The notes beneath the pieces are model-generated. The model saw only the letters and a program-made list of their open reading frames with translations, did no database searches and was not told where the DNA came from. Of a stretch of 64,000 nt of DNA, positions 61,301 to 64,000 are shown piece by piece. Positions within the stretch are counted from its first letter, which is position 1. Every line of letters starts with the position of its first letter. Position numbers and translations under genes: made by a program. Source of the stretch: Pseudohalioglobus sediminis (GTDB lineage: Bacteria > Pseudomonadota > Gammaproteobacteria > Pseudomonadales > Halieaceae); NCBI RefSeq assembly GCF_008370495.1, contig NZ_VTUX01000002.1, positions 310,001 through 374,000 of the forward strand. The letters run 5' to 3'.

Positions 61301-61915
61301 CACCGCAATGGCCGCCATCATGCCCTGGTGACGCTCGCGGCCATCGAGCCGTCGCGCACCGAAGAGGATGGTGAATACCGCCAGGATGATCGCCACCAGC
61401 AGGGCAGTATCGCCACCCATTGCCTCCACCTCCTCCATGGTGATGCTGCCGCCGACAATTGCCCAGGCCTGTGCCAGTGCCTTGAACTGCAGGGCGATAT
61501 AGGGAAGCACGGCCGCTGCCGCAACCAGGGTCACCAGTACGGCGAGGGACTGGCGTTTACCGTAGCGGGCGCCAATGTAATCGGCGATAGAAGTCACGCG
61601 GTGGCGCGCGCCGACAGTCAGCATGCGCTCGATGATGGGCCAGCCAAACACAAACATCAGAATGGGGCCGAGATATATCGGCGCGTGGCTCCAGGCCGAT
61701 TCGGTGGCACTGCCAACAGCACCGTAGAAGGTCCATGAACTGCAGTAGACGGCCAGTGAGAGCGCGTAGAAGGTGCCTCGCCAGGCCGGCGAACCGAAGT
61801 AGCGTCGAACGACGCCCTGCTTCTCTGTGGCCTGCCGGTCTGCATACCAGGCCACGGCAAACAGGATACAGATATATAGCAGCGCCAGGCTGAGCAGGTT
61901 CGATGGGGTCAGCAT
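58376..61915 (-). CDS. Hybrid sensor histidine kinase with N-terminal SSS domain (CrbS/MxtR-like)
   Basis: This 1179-residue protein has a sodium:solute symporter-like membrane part of about 13 helices (1-500), a linker, a PAS domain (about 650-770), a coiled coil, a HisKA domain with the phosphorylated His828 in SATSHDLLQP, an HATPase with FLSNAIKYTAEG and GLGLGLAIVSRY, and a C-terminal receiver with Asp1112 in VLADYHLDEGD. That order matches CrbS of Vibrio and MxtR of Pseudomonas, which with a LuxR-type regulator switch on acetate use. No partner regulator lies next to it. The symporter half may sense or carry a substrate. Confidence 0.9.
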   Translation of the reverse strand: MLTPSNLLSLALLYICILFAVAWYADRQATEKQGVVRRYFGSPAWRGTFYALSLAVYCSSWTFYGAVGSATESAWSHAPIYLGPILMFVFGWPIIERMLTVGARHRVTSIADYIGARYGKRQSLAVLVTLVAAAAVLPYIALQFKALAQAWAIVGGSITMEEVEAMGGDTALLVAIILAVFTILFGARRLDGRERHQGMMAAIAVESVVKLVAFAAVAVLALGYLIDLPDGAAQDHGSQALGEVTISADFIARTLISALAVLCLPRQFHVMVVEAQPGTDTRIARWMFPAYLALFMFMVVPISLAGASVFVVADNISPDVYVQLLPVSLDASWVTVAAFIGGISAATGMVIVATVSLAIMITNEVVAPIVLRASAQSPAAVLKLGDSLRRIRQITIAVILFCAWLVTQLIMDIPWLAQIGFISFLAAAQLAPALLAGLYWRRAHGVGVIAGLVVGLALWFYCAVLPAVLPAGASLLTEGLFGFDWLRPTQLLGISGESRLSYATIWSLCGNVMALVSLSLLLRPSRADERQARLFIEEASNTPSDEDRDFELSLIRISQLQALLPPFMEAEEFDATWRRFEETYQQRLLPGDRAPVFVVNQVESALARIIGATSAHQAMEQLERSQQLEFSDLAGMVTDASRLHTFNRELLQTTVESLLQGVSVVDKELRLVAWNKQYESLFHYPERFLYVGCPIERVYRFNAERGILGSGDRPVEEEVQRRLQWLREGSPHRLERVMPDGKVVDIRGNPLPHGGFVTTYIDITDYREVLAQLEETKLELEQKVASDTQTLSETNARLRQENRLRAQVESSLRDAHQSKTRFMSATSHDLLQPINAARLFTAALKPKLGEGVDADTRRIVDQIDSSLHRAEQLIAELREISRLDSGRQLPRRSHFPLADVFEALHREFQPMSTLKNLSLIMQNSSLWLYSDQSLVTRILQNFLSNAIKYTAEGRVLLGVRRRADGAEIQVWDTGPGIAEADQVKVFQEFERLQNQVTKGEEGLGLGLAIVSRYAELLGHPIKLRSVQGRGTLFSITVTYGQRQAQGRGEQAVSTARDLEGLRILCLDNDPLILDGMQQLLMTMGAEAEGVSSRAQLLQRLGNGTRPDIVLADYHLDEGDTGVNAVVEARKLSGSEIPCVIISADDSDVIKDRAKAVGFRFLAKPVNAARLRALVLALTR

Positions 61916-62062
61916 CTATATGAATTTTGTTATGTAGGTGTGCGCAGCATATCATGGCAGCTGGGCATGGACACCGCCGCATCGGGGGTGATTGGCGTGA
62001 CCCCATCCATTTCCACTACTATTGGTACTCGACCCACATTCAGGCACCCCGCGAGGCTTTTC

Positions 62063-63091
62063 GTGCTGTTTATAAAGCGAATAGAAATCCTGACCTTGGC
62101 ACTGTTGCTGCTCAGCCCCGGCGCCCTGGCCAGTCGCAAGACGGACATCATCAATATGTACAACGGCGACAGGATCACCGGGGAGATCGTCACCCTGTAC
62201 GGCGGTATACTTAAAGTGAAAACGGATGCCATGGGGACCCTGAACATCGAGTGGCCGGAAGTGGCCTCCTTGACCAGCGAGTACCACTATGAACTGCGGC
62301 TGAGCAACGGCGAGCGGCTCTACGGCTCGTTTGACGAGAGCGCCCGCCCCGGCCAGATCGACCTGGTCACCCTGTTCGGAAAACAAGACATCGAATGGCT
62401 GGAGGTGGTGGAAATCCGGGCGATAGAGGACGACTTTCTCGAGCGACTCGACCTGTATCTATCCACTACCTTCTCTTACACCCGGGCCAGCAATATCGGC
62501 CAGGTTTCCCTCAACACCGACATCAGCTACGAGAACGAGGACTCGCGCAATCGCCTGACCGGGCGCACCGATATTGTGGACTCCAACGAGGAACGCAGCC
62601 AGAGCACGCGCTTCGATGTCAGCCGCGCCACCTGGCGCGGTGATCGCGCCGACGCCTTCCGCGCGCTCTTTGCCAACTACGAGGATAACGACGAGCTCGG
62701 GCTCAACCGGCGGATTGGCGTGGGCGCCGGGATCGGCCGTTACTTCGTGGACACACACAGAAGCCGGTTGAATGGCGTTGCCGGACTGCAGCTTATCAGC
62801 GAACGTTTCGCTGGCGAGGAAGACAACCAGGACGTGGAACTGATCCTGACCACGTCTTTTGCAACCTGGAAATTCACCACACCGGAACTGGATATCGACC
62901 TCAGTTTCAGCCTGTACCCCAGCCTGACCGATTCCGGCCGCGTGCGCAGCGACGGTAACCTGCGCATCCGCTGGGAACTGGTCAGCGACCTGTACTGGGA
63001 CATCACCGCCTGGGTGACCACAGACAACCAGGCGGAGAACGACAATACGGTTGACTACGCGATCACCACTGGCGTGGGCTGGACTTACTGA
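62063..63091 (+). CDS. DUF481 family outer-membrane protein
   Basis: This 342-residue protein has a signal peptide (LFIKRIEILTLALLLLSPGALA), a small beta-rich N-terminal domain with NMYNGDRITGEIVTLYGGIL (about 25-120), and a C-terminal beta barrel ending YAITTGVGWTY, typical of DUF481 proteins. I chose the GTG at 62063 because GAGG lies just upstream and it directly precedes the signal peptide; the frame is open further upstream to 61940. Its role in the outer membrane is unknown. It is divergent from the hybrid kinase gene and converges with MscS. Confidence 0.78.
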   Translation: MLFIKRIEILTLALLLLSPGALASRKTDIINMYNGDRITGEIVTLYGGILKVKTDAMGTLNIEWPEVASLTSEYHYELRLSNGERLYGSFDESARPGQIDLVTLFGKQDIEWLEVVEIRAIEDDFLERLDLYLSTTFSYTRASNIGQVSLNTDISYENEDSRNRLTGRTDIVDSNEERSQSTRFDVSRATWRGDRADAFRALFANYEDNDELGLNRRIGVGAGIGRYFVDTHRSRLNGVAGLQLISERFAGEEDNQDVELILTTSFATWKFTTPELDIDLSFSLYPSLTDSGRVRSDGNLRIRWELVSDLYWDITAWVTTDNQAENDNTVDYAITTGVGWTY

Positions 63092-63107
63092 TGATCCTGA
63101 ACCGGCG

Positions 63108-64000
63108 TCAGGCGTCTTCGCGGTAGACATGCACATCGCGCTGCGGGAACGGTATGGAAACCCCTTCCCTGTCGAAGCGCATTTTGACTTCTCGGGTGAT
63201 GTCCCAGTATACGTCCCAGTAGTCCTCTGTTTTCACCCAGGGCCTGACCACGAAATTGACCGAGGAATCGGCCAGCTCATGCACCTTGATCATGGTCTCG
63301 GGTTTCTCCAGCACCTTGTCATGCCCGGTCACCACGTCCTGCAGTATCTGCTCAGCGGTGGGGATATCGTCGCCATAACCGATACCAAACACCAGGTCTA
63401 CGCGACGCACTTTCTGCGCGGTCACGTTCTTGATGACATCGCCCCATATCTTGCTGTTGGGCACCACCAGTGTCTGGTTGTCGAATGTGGTAATGGTTGT
63501 CGAGACCAGGCTCATCTTTTTCACCAGGCCTGACGCGCCGGCGACCTCGACGTAGTCGTCCACATCGTAAGGTCTGTAGGCGAGAATCATGCCTCCCGCA
63601 GCGAAGTTGGACAGCGTATCCTGCAGCGCGAAACCCACCACAAAGCCGGCGACACCGAGACCGGCGAGCATGGGCCCGAGGGAAATCCCGACCTGTGCCA
63701 GGCCAATCAGAATACCTACCACCATCACCACGCTACCGCAGACAGACACCAGCACCTCCTTCAGCAAGGTGGATATATCCGTCCCCGGTCGCTCACATGC
63801 AGACCTGACGGCTCGCTTCACCAACCTGGCGAGAGCGCGGAATACCAGTACAATTACGGCAAAGAGCAGCAGGTTCAGCAGGAAATCCGGTGCATTTGCC
63901 GCCAGTGACTCCTTAAGTGCTGTCCAGCTGTCATCGAGCAGGCTGCCCAGTGCCCCGGTTTCCAGGGTGGCGATCGACAGGCCCTGGCCCTGTTCAAGCA
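63108..64000 (-). CDS. MscS-type mechanosensitive channel, 5'-truncated by the window edge
   Basis: The frame is open to the end of the window, so the start lies beyond it; about 297 residues are visible. A membrane helix (NLLLFAVIVLVFRALARL) is followed by the pore helix GPMLAGLGVAGFVVGFALQDTLSNFAAGGMILAY, shown here only as its core GVAGFVVGFALQDTLSNF, and the beta domain with VDDYVEVAGASGLVKKM and VPNSKIWGDVIKN. These are the MscS hallmark regions. It relieves osmotic down-shock by opening under membrane tension. It converges with the DUF481 gene (16 bases between stops). Confidence 0.9.
   Translation of the reverse strand, partial: LEQGQGLSIATLETGALGSLLDDSWTALKESLAANAPDFLLNLLLFAVIVLVFRALARLVKRAVRSACERPGTDISTLLKEVLVSVCGSVVMVVGILIGLAQVGISLGPMLAGLGVAGFVVGFALQDTLSNFAAGGMILAYRPYDVDDYVEVAGASGLVKKMSLVSTTITTFDNQTLVVPNSKIWGDVIKNVTAQKVRRVDLVFGIGYGDDIPTAEQILQDVVTGHDKVLEKPETMIKVHELADSSVNFVVRPWVKTEDYWDVYWDITREVKMRFDREGVSIPFPQRDVHVYREDA

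Overview
The window is a GC-rich bacterial chromosome segment with Shine-Dalgarno starts, rho-independent terminators and compact 4-base gene overlaps. The gene content suggests a Gram-negative, aerobic, probably marine gammaproteobacterium of the Cellvibrionales/Halieaceae kind. The signs are a TonB-dependent receptor, a TonB2-type energising operon, DUF1302/DUF1329/RND genes, many short-chain dehydrogenases and an SSS-type hybrid histidine kinase. The taxonomic placement is inferred from gene families, not from a marker gene. I saw no rRNA, tRNA, CRISPR array, insertion sequence or phage gene. Both edge genes (an MFS transporter and an MscS channel) are cut by the window.

Bases 1-17800 look like a catabolic locus for a bulky hydrophobic acid or alcohol, plausibly steroid- or terpenoid-like. 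It holds a thiolase, an MFE-2-like SDR, a two-domain MaoC hydratase resembling fused ChsH2(N)/ChsH1, further SDRs (one close to 3-alpha-hydroxysteroid dehydrogenase), a periplasmic quinohemoprotein, a TonB-dependent receptor, an FadH-like Fe-S flavoenzyme and a DUF885 hydrolase. MaoC hydratases and MFE-2-type SDRs both use (R)-3-hydroxyacyl-CoA, so an R-specific beta-oxidation module is a reasonable reading. A small 11-mer-repeat (LEA-like) secreted protein sits among these genes.

Bases 17849-23338 are a six-gene minus-strand operon: DUF3450, long ExbB (TtpC-like), ExbB, ExbD, TonB and a TPR protein. It is a dedicated TonB2-type system that could energise receptors such as the one at 11226-13571. 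Bases 23389-32284 hold a LysR regulator with a palindromic operator, a 43-residue membrane miniprotein, a DUF3313 lipoprotein, and the RND/YCF48/DUF1329/DUF1302 set often found with export or uptake of hydrophobic compounds.

Bases 32630-40652 carry more SDRs, an old-yellow-enzyme homologue with an altered active site, an NTF2-like protein, an alpha/beta hydrolase and an AraC regulator. Bases 40649-45034 encode an SLC13-type permease and a membrane GGDEF-EAL protein. Bases 45064-48944 hold cysC, sat and a DHH phosphoesterase, with a divergent LysR regulator: a compact sulfate-activation unit that may include its own pAp-removing enzyme. The rest holds TetR, DNA polymerase IV, an Lrp regulator facing an ornithine-decarboxylase-like gene across a perfect palindrome, DUF3604, AraC, two SDRs, a lipoprotein with a GspG-like domain, a CrbS/MxtR-like hybrid kinase, a DUF481 protein and an MscS channel.
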